Source of the DNA: JAIBJN01 sp963838795
GTDB lineage: Bacteria; Actinomycetota; Thermoleophilia; Gaiellales; Gaiellaceae
Reading direction: 5' to 3'
NCBI GenBank assembly: GCA_963838795.1
Contig: CAWISL010000010.1
Location: 186,001-250,000 of the forward strand
DNA: 64,000 bases
The notes below the pieces were generated by a model. That model was given only the letters and a program-made list of their open reading frames with translations, searched no databases and was not told the DNA's origin. This document shows, piece by piece, positions 41,850 through 50,791 of the stretch; positions within the stretch are counted from its first letter, which is position 1, and each line of letters starts with the position of its first letter. Both the position numbers and the translations under genes were made by a program.

Positions 41850-42722
41850 TTGAAGATCAGCCTGATTCACGCGCCGTACTGGCTCGGGAACGCAGAGTCT
41901 CCGCTGGCCGCGGGCCCGACCAGGATCGTCGAGGCGGGCGCCGCCGAGGCGCTGCGCGAGGCCGGGCACGACGTCGAGCTCGTCGCCGTCGAGAGGGACG
42001 ACCGGGAGAGCGACGACATCTACTGGAACGAGATCGAGAGCTCGTTCGTGGTGATGGGGCTCGTCGCGGACCGCGTGCGCGAGGCGGTGGAGCACGGGTC
42101 GCTCCCGGTCGTGCTGGCCACCAACTGCTTCAACACGGTGGGGATCGTGGCCGGAACCGCCTCCGACGTGGGCGTGGTCTGGTTCGATGCCCACGCGGAC
42201 TTCTCGACCACGGAGCTGTCGCTCTCGGGCTTTCTCGACGGCATGGGTCTCTCGATGCTCACGGGCACGAGCTGGGATGCTTTGCGTCGATCCGTGCCCG
42301 GCTATCGCGTCGTGCCCGAGGAGAACGTCGTCCTCGTCGGCGTGCGGGACGCGTGGGACCACGAGCTCGACCGGCTCGAGCGGTCCCGGATATCGGTCGT
42401 CCCGCCGGGGGAGATCGGGGACGGGCTCGCCAGTCGGCTCGACGCTCTGCGGGAGCGCGTCACGGATGTCCATCTGCACCTTGACCTGGACGTCCTCGAC
42501 CGCAGCGAAGGGTTCGTGAATCACTACGCCACCGAGGGCGGGCCTTCAGCCCGGGACGTGGCGGCGGCGATTCGGGCCATCGGAGAGCGGTTCGACATTC
42601 GCTCGGCGGCGCTGACCGCGTACGTCCCGGGTGCGGATCCCGAAGGACGAGTGCCGCCGACTGCTGTCCGCCTGCTCGTGGAGATCGCCGAGGCGGCCAT
42701 GCGAAGCCCAGTGACGGCGTGA
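41850..42722 (+). CDS. Arginase/agmatinase/formiminoglutamase-family protein inserted in the nuo operon
   Basis: 290 residues from a TTG at 41850. The ureohydrolase metal motifs WFDAHADF (Asp-113, His-115, Asp-117) and HLDLDVLD (Asp-212, Asp-214) are intact. The first motif, normally GGDHS, reads ATNCF (90-94), so a Mn-ligand His is replaced by Cys-93. It may be a mononuclear, altered or inactive hydrolase. It sits between nuoK (2-nt gap) and nuoL (GTGA overlap), so it must be made together with complex I. Confidence 0.82.
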   Translation: MKISLIHAPYWLGNAESPLAAGPTRIVEAGAAEALREAGHDVELVAVERDDRESDDIYWNEIESSFVVMGLVADRVREAVEHGSLPVVLATNCFNTVGIVAGTASDVGVVWFDAHADFSTTELSLSGFLDGMGLSMLTGTSWDALRRSVPGYRVVPEENVVLVGVRDAWDHELDRLERSRISVVPPGEIGDGLASRLDALRERVTDVHLHLDLDVLDRSEGFVNHYATEGGPSARDVAAAIRAIGERFDIRSAALTAYVPGADPEGRVPPTAVRLLVEIAEAAMRSPVTA

Positions 42723-44623
42723 ACGTCCTCGCCTGGACAGCGCTGTTCTCGCCCGCGGTCGCGGTCGTCGCCATCGCACTCCTCGGGGATCGGATCGACC
42801 GCCGCGGCGCGGGACTCGCCGCTGCCGGGGCGACGCTCTTCTCCTTCATCTGCACGGTGGCCATCTTCTTCGACCTGCTGGGGCGCGAGCCGGAGGAGCG
42901 CTCCGAGGTCTCGACGATCTGGACCTGGCTCACGGCCGGCGACCTCCGTGTGGACGCGTCGGTCCTGATCGACCCGCTCTCCGTCTTCATGATGCTGGTG
43001 GTCACGGGCGTCGGCTTCCTGATCCTCGTCTACGCGATCGGCTACATGCACGGCGACGAGGAAGAGCGGCGCTACCACGCGTACAAGGCGCTCTTCATCT
43101 TTTCGATGCTCCTGCTCGTGATGGCGGGGAACCTGCTCCTGCTTCTCGCCGGCTGGGGCATGGTCGGCCTCTCCTCGTACCTGCTCATCAACTACTGGCA
43201 TCAGCGGCAGGCCCCGGTCGAGGCCGGCAAGAAGGCCTTCGTCATGAACGCCTTCGGCGACGCGACCTTCGTGCTCGCGCTCTTCATCCTCGTGCAGCAG
43301 ATCGGCTCGTTGGACTTCAGCATCGTCTTCGCGGAGGCGCCCGAGGCGCTCGGCGAGGGCTCGACACTCGCCGTGCTCGTCGCGCTCGGCCTTCTGGGCG
43401 GCGCCGTGGCCAAGTCGGCGCAGATCCCCCTCCACACGTGGCTCCCAGACGCGATGGAGGGTCCGACGCCGGTCAGCGCCCTCATCCACGCGGCGACGAT
43501 GGTGACCGCGGGCGTCTACCTGATCGTGCGCACCAGCCCGCTCTTCGAGCTTGCGATCGACGTGCAGGAGCTGGCGGGAATCCTCGGTGCGATCACGCTC
43601 CTGGCGGCAGGACTGATCGCGCTCGTGCAGACGGACATCAAGCGCGTGATCGCCTACTCGACGATGAGCCAGATCGGCTACATGTTCGTCGGGGCCGGGC
43701 TCGGGGCCTACGGCGCGAGCATGTTCCACCTGATGACGCACGCCTTCTTCAAGGCGCTGCTCTTCATGGCGGCCGGCCTCGTGATCCACGCCCTCTCCGG
43801 CGAGCAGGACATCCGCAAGATGGGCGGCCTCGCTCGCGAGCTCCCGTGGACCTACCGAGCCTTCCTCATCGGCGCGCTCGCGCTGGCGGCGATCCCGCCG
43901 TTCGCCGGCTTCTTCTCAAAGGACGCCATCCTCTCGAGCCTGATCGACCAGGGCTCCCTCGGCGTCATCCTGTGGGCGGCAGGCATCACGGGCGCGTTCC
44001 TCACCGGCCTCTACACCTTCAGGCTCCTCTTCATCGTCTTCTTCGGCGAGGTGACGCCGTACGCGCGCGAGCACCTGCACAAGGAGCGCTTCGAGGGCCC
44101 CGTCTCGATGATGTGGCCGGTCGGCGTTCTCGCCGTGCTCTCCATGATCGCTGGCTTCCTCCAGGTTCCCGGCGGCTGGCACCTGGTCGACACGTGGCTC
44201 GAGCCGGTCGCCGAGTCGGTCGAGGAGGCGAGCGGCGCGCTCGCCGTCTTTTCCATCCTGGCCTCGCTCGCCGCCGCGAGCGGCGGGATCGCCGTCGCGT
44301 GGGCTCTCTACCGGAGGCCCGGAGATCGCCCGGCGGCGCTCCGGGAGCGCTTCCCCTGGGCGGCACGGACCCTCGAGCACAAGCTCTACTTCGACGAGGC
44401 CTACGACCTCGCGTTCTACCGGCCGGCTTCAGGGCTGGCGACGTGGCTCCTGGGGCGGATCGAGGGGCCGCTCGTCCTTCGCTCCCTGGGCGGGCTCGGC
44501 ACCGGCGTCCGCGACGTCTCCGACCGCGTGGCGGCCGTGCAGACGGGCCGCGTACGCGCCTACGTGCTCGCGCTCGCCGTCGGCCTCGCAGTTCTCGCCG
44601 TCGTCTTCCTGGTGGTTGCATGA
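42719..44623 (+). CDS. nuoL: NADH-quinone oxidoreductase subunit L
   Basis: 634 residues. It is the antiporter-like distal pump with about 16 helices and the lateral helix at the C-terminus. Conserved regions are AKSAQIPLHTWLPDAMEGPTPVSALIHAATMVTAGVYL and THAFFKALLFMAAGLVIHA. The GTG start overlaps the stop of the arginase-like gene, and the end overlaps nuoM (ATGA). Confidence 0.96.
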   Translation: MNVLAWTALFSPAVAVVAIALLGDRIDRRGAGLAAAGATLFSFICTVAIFFDLLGREPEERSEVSTIWTWLTAGDLRVDASVLIDPLSVFMMLVVTGVGFLILVYAIGYMHGDEEERRYHAYKALFIFSMLLLVMAGNLLLLLAGWGMVGLSSYLLINYWHQRQAPVEAGKKAFVMNAFGDATFVLALFILVQQIGSLDFSIVFAEAPEALGEGSTLAVLVALGLLGGAVAKSAQIPLHTWLPDAMEGPTPVSALIHAATMVTAGVYLIVRTSPLFELAIDVQELAGILGAITLLAAGLIALVQTDIKRVIAYSTMSQIGYMFVGAGLGAYGASMFHLMTHAFFKALLFMAAGLVIHALSGEQDIRKMGGLARELPWTYRAFLIGALALAAIPPFAGFFSKDAILSSLIDQGSLGVILWAAGITGAFLTGLYTFRLLFIVFFGEVTPYAREHLHKERFEGPVSMMWPVGVLAVLSMIAGFLQVPGGWHLVDTWLEPVAESVEEASGALAVFSILASLAAASGGIAVAWALYRRPGDRPAALRERFPWAARTLEHKLYFDEAYDLAFYRPASGLATWLLGRIEGPLVLRSLGGLGTGVRDVSDRVAAVQTGRVRAYVLALAVGLAVLAVVFLVVA

Positions 44624-46038
44624 TTACAACGGTCCTCATCCTGCTCCCGATCGTCGCGGCCGTCGCGATCTGGATCACCCCGTGGAGCTCGCCGCGCTCG
44701 GCCGGAGGGTTCGCGCTGCTCGTGGCGCTCGGCGAGCTCGCGCTCTGGGTCGGGACGGCGCTCAACTTCGACTTCGGCGCGAGCGGCCTGCAGAACGAGG
44801 CCGATGTGACGTGGTTCGGGGATCTCGACGTCTCCTACCAGGTCGGGTTCTACGACTACTCCCTCTGGCTCGTCGGCCTCACGGTCGTCGTCACGGTCGC
44901 CGTGGTCGGGTATGGCCTCTGGGTCGGGCGCGAGCGGCTGGGCGTCTACCTGAGCCTGCTGCTGTTCCTGGAAGGCGCGACCGTCGGCGTCTTCGCTGCC
45001 CAGGATCTCCTCGTCTTCTACGTCTTCTGGGAGGCCATGCTCATCCCGCTCTACGTGCTGATCGGCGTCTGGGGCGGGCCCGGCCGGCTCGGGGCGACGT
45101 ACAAGTTCGTCGCATACACGGTCGCCGGCTCGCTCCTGATGCTGGTGGCGATCATCGCCGCCGGGCTCGACGCGGGGACGTTCGACATGACGGAGCTCGT
45201 CGGCCGGGGTACGAGCACCTGGATCTTCCTCGGCTTCGTCGCCGCCTTCGCGGTCAAGGCGCCGCTCTGGCCGTTCCACGGCTGGCTGCCCGACGCCTAC
45301 CGCGAGTCTCCTGCCGAGGTGGCGGCCGTCCTCTCCGGCGTCATCTCGAAGACGGCCGCGTACGGCTTCCTCGCCATTGCGATCCCCTTCTACCCCGGCC
45401 CGGCCGAGGACTGGCGAACCCCGCTCCTCGTCCTCGCTTCGATCGGCCTCGTCTACGGATCCCTGCTCGCGTTCCGCGCACCGGACGTGCGCGGAGTGAT
45501 CGCCTACTCGAGCCTTGCGCAGATGAACCTGATCCTGATCGGGATCTTCGCAGTGAACGCCTCCGGCTACACCGGCGCGCTGCTGCAGATGGTCAATCAC
45601 GGGCTCATCTCGGCGACGCTCTTCTTGCTGGCCGGAACGATCGAGCGGCGGACGAGCACCGGCGAGCTGCGCCTTCTGGGCGGCATGGCGCGCGGCAGGC
45701 CGGTGCTCGCGACGGTCCTGATCACGACAGGGGTGATCGCACTCGCCGTTCCCGGCTCGAGCGCCTTCGCCGCCGAGTTCCTCGTCCTGAACGGCATCTT
45801 CGACATCGGCTGGGGCTGGGCAGTCGTCGGCGCCGTCGCCATCGTGCTCGCGGCCATGTACATGCTCAGGCTGATTTCCGCGGTCCTCCATCAGGACCCC
45901 GGCAGCGCGGTCCCGGTAGAGGCGCTCGACCTCCGTCCTGCCGAGGTCGGAGTGATCGCGCCCCTCGTGGTCGTCCTCCTCGTCCTCTCCTTCTGGCCGG
46001 CGGCGATCACGGAGCGCGTCTTCGGGAGCCTGTTCTAG
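44620..46038 (+). CDS. nuoM: NADH-quinone oxidoreductase subunit M
   Basis: 472 residues. It is the second antiporter-like pump subunit. Motifs include FYVFWEAMLIPLYVLIGVWGG (key Glu in helix 5), KAPLWPFHGWLPDAYRESPAEVAAVLSGVISKTAAYG and YSSLAQMNLILIGIF. It is slightly shorter than E. coli NuoM. It is followed by a 55-nt palindromic repeat that fills the spacer to nuoN. Confidence 0.95.
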   Translation: MITTVLILLPIVAAVAIWITPWSSPRSAGGFALLVALGELALWVGTALNFDFGASGLQNEADVTWFGDLDVSYQVGFYDYSLWLVGLTVVVTVAVVGYGLWVGRERLGVYLSLLLFLEGATVGVFAAQDLLVFYVFWEAMLIPLYVLIGVWGGPGRLGATYKFVAYTVAGSLLMLVAIIAAGLDAGTFDMTELVGRGTSTWIFLGFVAAFAVKAPLWPFHGWLPDAYRESPAEVAAVLSGVISKTAAYGFLAIAIPFYPGPAEDWRTPLLVLASIGLVYGSLLAFRAPDVRGVIAYSSLAQMNLILIGIFAVNASGYTGALLQMVNHGLISATLFLLAGTIERRTSTGELRLLGGMARGRPVLATVLITTGVIALAVPGSSAFAAEFLVLNGIFDIGWGWAVVGAVAIVLAAMYMLRLISAVLHQDPGSAVPVEALDLRPAEVGVIAPLVVVLLVLSFWPAAITERVFGSLF

Positions 46039-46092
46039 TGCCTCACCAGGCAGTGCACACCAAAACGAGGCCGCATCACCTGGCGAAGCACT
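46037..46092 (+). repeat. Palindromic intergenic element, copy C (nuoM-nuoN)
   Basis: AGTGC-CTCA-CCAGG (46037-46050) pairs with CCTGG-CGAA-GCACT (46079-46092), enclosing CAGTGCACACC...GGCCGCATCA. It begins in the nuoM stop codon and ends 1 nt before the nuoN ATG. The same layout is seen at 53290-53349 with different but compensating stem bases. Confidence 0.7.
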
Positions 46093-46093
46093 G

Positions 46094-47575
46094 ATGGAAG
46101 ACTTCAACGCTCCCGTCATCGACTGGTACGCGCTCTCGCCGATGCTCGTGACGCTGGGCGGCGCGGTCGTCGTCCTGCTCGTCGCGCTCTTTCTGCCCGC
46201 GCGCGTCCGGCCCGTCTTCGGCGCCGTGGTCGCGGGGCTCTGTTTCCTCTCGGCGGTGGGCCTCGCCATCGCGCTCTTCGCCGCCGACGACACGGGCCGC
46301 GGCATCGTCGCGGACGCGATCCGTCGAGACCGGCTCGCCGAGCTCGCCCAGGTCCTGGTTATGGCGACCGGGCTCCTCACCGTCCTCGTCTCCTTCCGCG
46401 AGCCCGCGCGGGACGATCGGGCCGGCGAGTACTACGCGCTTCTCCTGACCGCTGCGAGCGGGATGGCGTTTTTCGTCGCGGCGAACAACCTGATGACGCT
46501 CTTCCTCGGGCTCGAGTGGTTCTCGATCTGCCTCTACATCCTCACGGCCATCGCCGTCGAGCGGCTCACGGGGCTGGAGGCGAGCTTGAAGTACCTGATC
46601 GTGGGGAGCTTCGGGTCGGCGATCCTCCTCTTCGGAAGCGCGTTCGTCTACGGCGCCACCGGAGCGCTCGGCTTCGAGGAGATCGCGGCCGGAACCGACG
46701 GCGCCGAGCGCCTCTTCGTCGTCGCGGGCCTGGCGATGATCATCGTCGGGCTCGCCTTCAAGGCCTCGGCGGCTCCGTTCCACATGTGGACGCCCGACGT
46801 CTACGAGGGCGCGCCGACGCCGGTGACCGGGCTGATGGCCGCGGCCACGAAGGTGGCCGCTCTCGTCGTCACGCTCCGGCTGCTCGTCACGGCTTTCCCG
46901 AGCGAGGAGGAGCTCTGGACGGTCGCGCTCGCGGTGATCGTCTGCATCTCGCTCGCCTGGGGGAACCTGGCCGCGATCGTGCAGACGAACGTCAAGCGCC
47001 TGCTCGCCTACTCGAGCATCTCCCACGCCGGCTTCCTGCTGATGCCGATCGCCGCCGGAAACGAGCTCGGCGGCCGCGCGCTCCTCTACTACCTCGTTCC
47101 GTACGCGGCCATGAGCCTGGGGGCCTTCGCGGTGGTCGCAGTCCGGGAGCGGGAGCTTCGGGCGCCGGTGACGCTCGCCAACCTCGCCGGCTTCGGTTGG
47201 GAGCGCCCGTTCCTCGGCTTGTCGATGGCCCTCTTCATGTTCGGGTTCATCGGCTTTCCGCCCGCGGGCATCTTCCTGGGGAAGTTCTACGTCTTCTCGG
47301 CCGTGATCGATCGCGGCTGGGCCTGGCTCGCGATCGTGGGCGTCGTCGCCACCGCGATCTCCGTCTACTACTACGCGAACGTGATCCGGGCGATGTACAT
47401 GCAGCCGCGGGAGCTCGCGGTAGTGGCCGCCGGCGGCTCCCCGCCAACCGACCGCCTCCTCGTCGGTGCTGTCGCGGCGGCCGGGCTCGTCGCCGTCGGC
47501 AGCTTCGTCTTCGCCGACGCCGTCCTCGACATCGCGACGGACGCGGCTGCGTCCCTGTCGTTCCCGGTTGGGTAG
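46094..47575 (+). CDS. nuoN: NADH-quinone oxidoreductase subunit N
   Basis: 493 residues. It is the third antiporter-like pump: FLGLEWFSICLYILTAI (key Glu), FKASAAPFHMWTPDVYEGAPTPVTGLMAAATKVAA and YSSISHAGFLLMPI. This completes the A-N set. Its last 8 nt overlap the next gene, a flavoprotein, so the operon continues beyond complex I. Confidence 0.95.
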   Translation: MEDFNAPVIDWYALSPMLVTLGGAVVVLLVALFLPARVRPVFGAVVAGLCFLSAVGLAIALFAADDTGRGIVADAIRRDRLAELAQVLVMATGLLTVLVSFREPARDDRAGEYYALLLTAASGMAFFVAANNLMTLFLGLEWFSICLYILTAIAVERLTGLEASLKYLIVGSFGSAILLFGSAFVYGATGALGFEEIAAGTDGAERLFVVAGLAMIIVGLAFKASAAPFHMWTPDVYEGAPTPVTGLMAAATKVAALVVTLRLLVTAFPSEEELWTVALAVIVCISLAWGNLAAIVQTNVKRLLAYSSISHAGFLLMPIAAGNELGGRALLYYLVPYAAMSLGAFAVVAVRERELRAPVTLANLAGFGWERPFLGLSMALFMFGFIGFPPAGIFLGKFYVFSAVIDRGWAWLAIVGVVATAISVYYYANVIRAMYMQPRELAVVAAGGSPPTDRLLVGAVAAAGLVAVGSFVFADAVLDIATDAAASLSFPVG

Positions 47576-48902
47576 GCGCGTCGTCGTCCTCGGGGCCGGG
47601 GTCACCGGCGAGGCCTTCGTCTCCGCGCTGCGGAAGCTCGACCCCGAGGTCGAGATCACCGTCGTCGAGCACGAGCTCGTCGGCGGCGAGTGCTCCTACT
47701 GGGCCTGCATCCCGTCGAAGACCCTGCTCCGACCGCTCGAGATCGTCGCTCGTGCGCGGCTCGCGCCTGGCGCGACCGAGGCCGTCGGCGCCGTGGACGC
47801 GGCCCGGGTGTTCTGGTGGCGCGACCAGGTGGCCGGCAAGGACGACGCGAGCCAGGCCGACTGGCTGGCGAAGAAGGGCGCCGAGCTCGTCCGGGGCACC
47901 GGAGTCGTCTCCGAGCCCGGCCTCGTCGTCGTCGGCGACCGGGAGCTCCCGTACGACGCCCTCCTGGTGGCCACCGGCTCCCTGCCGGTCGCGCCGCCGA
48001 TCGCCGGGCTCGCCGAGGTCTCGCACTGGGGCAGCCGCGACGCGACGAGCGCGAGCGCTGTCCCCGCAAGCCTGGCGATCGTCGGCGGGGGAGCCGTCGG
48101 CTGCGAGCTCGCCCAGTGCTACGCGCGCCTCGGCTCGAAGGTGACGCTGATCCAGAGCGGCGACCGGCTTCTCCCGAGGATGGATTCCGACGCCGGGGGA
48201 ATCCTGGCCGAGGTCTTCGCCGAGGAGGGGATCGAGCTTCGCTTCGGGGCGCAGGCGACCCGGGTCGACGGAGGCGCCGGCGCGGCCTTCAGGCTCGAGC
48301 TGGAAAGCCAGGAGCCCGTGGAGGCGGAGCGGCTCCTCGTTGCGACCGGCCGCAAGCCGAACGTCGACGGCTTCGGTCTCGAGCATCTCGGCCTCGCGAT
48401 CGAGAAGAAGGGGATCGCGGTCGACGAGGGTCTCGCGGCGGGCCACGGCGTGTGGGCCGCCGGCGACGTCACGGGCGTGGCGCCGTTCACGCACGTCGGT
48501 AAGTACCAGGGGCGCATCGCGGCGGCGAACGTGGCCGGGGGCGATGCCCGCGCCGACTACCGCGCCATTCCCGCCTCCATCTTCACCGACCCGCAGGTCG
48601 CCTCGACCGGGGACACGAGCGGCGCCGGAGTCGTCACGTCGTCGTGGCGGCTCGAGTCGGTGTCGCGCACGGCGACCTTCCAGCGGCCGAAGCAGCCCGG
48701 GCTCGTGAAGCTCTACGCCGATCGCGAGCGGCGCGTGCTCGTCGGGGCGACGGCGGTGGGTCCCGAAGCGGGAGAGTGGATCGGGCAGCTGACGCTGGCG
48801 ATCCGCGCCGAGGTGCCCGTCGACGTGCTGCGCGACACGATCCAGCCGTTCCCGACCTTCTCCGAAGCCGTCTACTTCGCAGCCCGCGACCTGGCCTTGT
48901 AG
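47568..48902 (+). CDS. NAD(P)/FAD-dependent pyridine nucleotide-disulfide oxidoreductase (Lpd/MerA fold)
   Basis: 444 residues from a TTG that overlaps the nuoN stop by 8 nt. It has an FAD site VVVLGAGVTGEAFVSAL, a redox pair CSYWACIPSK (C-x4-C), an NAD site LAIVGGGAVGCELAQCYARLG, and GVWAAGDVTGVAPFTHV. At the dimer-interface end, where Lpd has a catalytic HPT...E, the sequence is PFPTFSE with no His. So it is not a standard E3 for the dehydrogenase at 24 kb. The substrate may be another disulfide or a quinone. Confidence 0.85.
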   Translation: MGRRVVVLGAGVTGEAFVSALRKLDPEVEITVVEHELVGGECSYWACIPSKTLLRPLEIVARARLAPGATEAVGAVDAARVFWWRDQVAGKDDASQADWLAKKGAELVRGTGVVSEPGLVVVGDRELPYDALLVATGSLPVAPPIAGLAEVSHWGSRDATSASAVPASLAIVGGGAVGCELAQCYARLGSKVTLIQSGDRLLPRMDSDAGGILAEVFAEEGIELRFGAQATRVDGGAGAAFRLELESQEPVEAERLLVATGRKPNVDGFGLEHLGLAIEKKGIAVDEGLAAGHGVWAAGDVTGVAPFTHVGKYQGRIAAANVAGGDARADYRAIPASIFTDPQVASTGDTSGAGVVTSSWRLESVSRTATFQRPKQPGLVKLYADRERRVLVGATAVGPEAGEWIGQLTLAIRAEVPVDVLRDTIQPFPTFSEAVYFAARDLAL

Positions 48903-48911
48903 CCTCGCACC

Positions 48912-49331
48912 ATGGCGACCACCGAACGCGACGAGCTCGTCCGCAGCCTCGCCGGCCTGTCGCTCTTCGCCGATCTGCGCGACCCCGACCTCGGGGCGAT
49001 CGCCGATCCGGAGTGGGAGCGCCGCTTCAGCGAGGGCGAGCGCGTCCTTCGGCGAGGGCTCTCGGGAGGCGGGCTCTTCGTGATCCTCGACGGCGAGGCG
49101 GCCGTGGAGATCCCGGACAGCGAGCCCCGCCGGCTGCACCGGGGCGACTTCTTCGGCGAGGTCTCGACGCTGCTCCAGTGCACGCCGACGGCAGACGTCG
49201 TCGCGCGCAGCTCCTTGCACTGCCTCGAGATTCCGGGCCCGCAGCTCGAGGCGTTCCTCCTCCAGTACCCGCAGGTCACCTACCGGATGCTGCAGACCGT
49301 CACCCGCCGGATCCGCGACCTCCTTCAGTAG
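48912..49331 (+). CDS. Cyclic nucleotide-binding-domain (Crp-like) protein
   Basis: 139 residues, a single CNBD beta-roll with no DNA-binding domain. The typical GxxFGE block is RGDFFGEVSTL (about 78-87). The phosphate-binding Arg expected a few residues later is missing (CTPTADVVA, 90-98), so cAMP binding is uncertain. In other bacteria such domains are fused to thioredoxin-reductase-like flavoproteins. Here the next gene, overlapping by one base (TAGTG), is such a flavoprotein. Confidence 0.8.
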   Translation: MATTERDELVRSLAGLSLFADLRDPDLGAIADPEWERRFSEGERVLRRGLSGGGLFVILDGEAAVEIPDSEPRRLHRGDFFGEVSTLLQCTPTADVVARSSLHCLEIPGPQLEAFLLQYPQVTYRMLQTVTRRIRDLLQ

Positions 49332-50791
49332 TGGATCACGACGAGCGGCCGTTTCCGCCTGGGGACTACCCCGTGGTCGTCGTCGGAAGCGGGCCGGGAG
49401 GCTTGCAGGCGAGCTACTGCCTCTCGCGGCTCGGCGTCGAGCACGCCGTCATCTCGCGCGACGAGGCGCCGGGCGGGATGTTCCGCCTCTACCCGATCTT
49501 CCAGCGGCTCCTCTCCTGGTCGAAGCCCGACGCCCCGGTGGAGCCGGGCACGCGCGTGTACGAGTGGTACGACCACAACAGCCTCGTCGCCGAGGAGGCC
49601 GGGAACCAGGCGCTCTGTCCCGCGGTCATGGACAGGTCTTTCATGGTTCCCTCCCGCGAGGAGATGGAGCGGGGGCTGGCGACCTTCGCCGGCCAGGTGC
49701 CCGTCCCCGTGCGCTACGGCTGCGCCTGGGAGGCGACGCGACGCGGCAACGACGACCGTCTCGTGCTCGTCACCACGGACGGCGAGTACCGGGCCCAGGC
49801 GGTCGTGTTCGCCCTGGGCGTGACGACGCCGTGGTTCTCGCCCATCCCCGGAATCGAGACCGTGCCCCACTACGTCGACACGCGGGAGGCCCGCGAGTAT
49901 CGGGGCCGAAGCGTGTTCGTGATCGGCAAGCGAAACTCCGGCTTCGAGATCGCCGACGGCCTGCTCCCCTGGGCACGGCAGGTGATCCTCGGCTCGCCCC
50001 GGCCGGTGCAGACCGCCGTGATCGCGCAGGCCTCCGTCCGCGTGCGCTACCTGCAGCCCTACGAGGACGCCGCGCTCGGCGGCGGCACTTTCGCTCTCGA
50101 CCTCGCGGTCGAGCGCATCGAGAGGCGCGAGCGCGGCTGGCGCCTCGTCGGCAGCGGGACGACGCGACCGGGGCCGATCGACCTGGAGGTGGACGAGGCC
50201 ATCGCAGCGACAGGCTTCTCAACCCCCCTCCTCGATCTCGGAGAACTCGGCGTGCGGACGGTCGCTCAGGGTCGTATCCCGGCGCTGACACCGTTCTGGG
50301 AGAGCGAGCCCGGATCCGGTATCTACTTCGCGGGGAACGCAACGCAGGGCGCGCCCGGACTGCGGAAGCACGGCGTCGGCGCGGCGTCGGCAGCGGTGCA
50401 CGGCTTTCGCTACAACGCACGTGTGATGGCCCGGCACCTCGCGAGGACGAAGCTCGACCTCGAGGTTCCCGCCAAACGTGTCGAGGGCGACCCCGTCCCC
50501 TATCTGCTGGAGGAGCTGACGACCGCGCCCGAGCTCTGGGCTCAGAAGTCCTACCTCGCCCGCGCCGTGTCCTCGGAGGGAGAGGCCGACATCGTTCCCC
50601 TGGCCCACTTCATCGACGAGAAGGGGCCCGACTCGGTCGCGGTGACCGTGGAGATGGACGCCGACGGGAGCACGTACCCCGCCGTCTACGTGCGACGCGG
50701 CGGGGAGATCCGCGAGCGGCTCTTGCCTCCGCACCTGCTGAACAACTTCCGCGGGCTCGACTACGAGCGGGAGCTCCGCGCCGTCCTGTGA
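49331..50791 (+). CDS. FAD-dependent NAD(P)-binding oxidoreductase
   Basis: 486 residues. It has an N-terminal dinucleotide fold VVVVGSGPGGLQASYCLSRLG, a second nucleotide site SVFVIGKRNSGFEIADGLLPWA, and a C-terminal flavin motif GIYFAGNATQGAPGLRKHGVGAASAAVHGFRYNA. The layout resembles flavin monooxygenases/YpdA-type reductases without a CxxC. About 90 extra residues follow the flavin motif. It starts at GTG in the stop codon of the CNBD gene and ends in the start codon of the cyclase (GTGA). The substrate is unknown. Confidence 0.75.
   Translation: MDHDERPFPPGDYPVVVVGSGPGGLQASYCLSRLGVEHAVISRDEAPGGMFRLYPIFQRLLSWSKPDAPVEPGTRVYEWYDHNSLVAEEAGNQALCPAVMDRSFMVPSREEMERGLATFAGQVPVPVRYGCAWEATRRGNDDRLVLVTTDGEYRAQAVVFALGVTTPWFSPIPGIETVPHYVDTREAREYRGRSVFVIGKRNSGFEIADGLLPWARQVILGSPRPVQTAVIAQASVRVRYLQPYEDAALGGGTFALDLAVERIERRERGWRLVGSGTTRPGPIDLEVDEAIAATGFSTPLLDLGELGVRTVAQGRIPALTPFWESEPGSGIYFAGNATQGAPGLRKHGVGAASAAVHGFRYNARVMARHLARTKLDLEVPAKRVEGDPVPYLLEELTTAPELWAQKSYLARAVSSEGEADIVPLAHFIDEKGPDSVAVTVEMDADGSTYPAVYVRRGGEIRERLLPPHLLNNFRGLDYERELRAVL

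Noticed and set aside
47568..48902. Assignment as the E3 (Lpd) of the 2-oxoacid dehydrogenase at 24-27 kb
   Set aside because: The redox Cys pair is present, but the essential His-Glu dyad reads PFPTFSE without His, and the gene belongs to the nuo operon.
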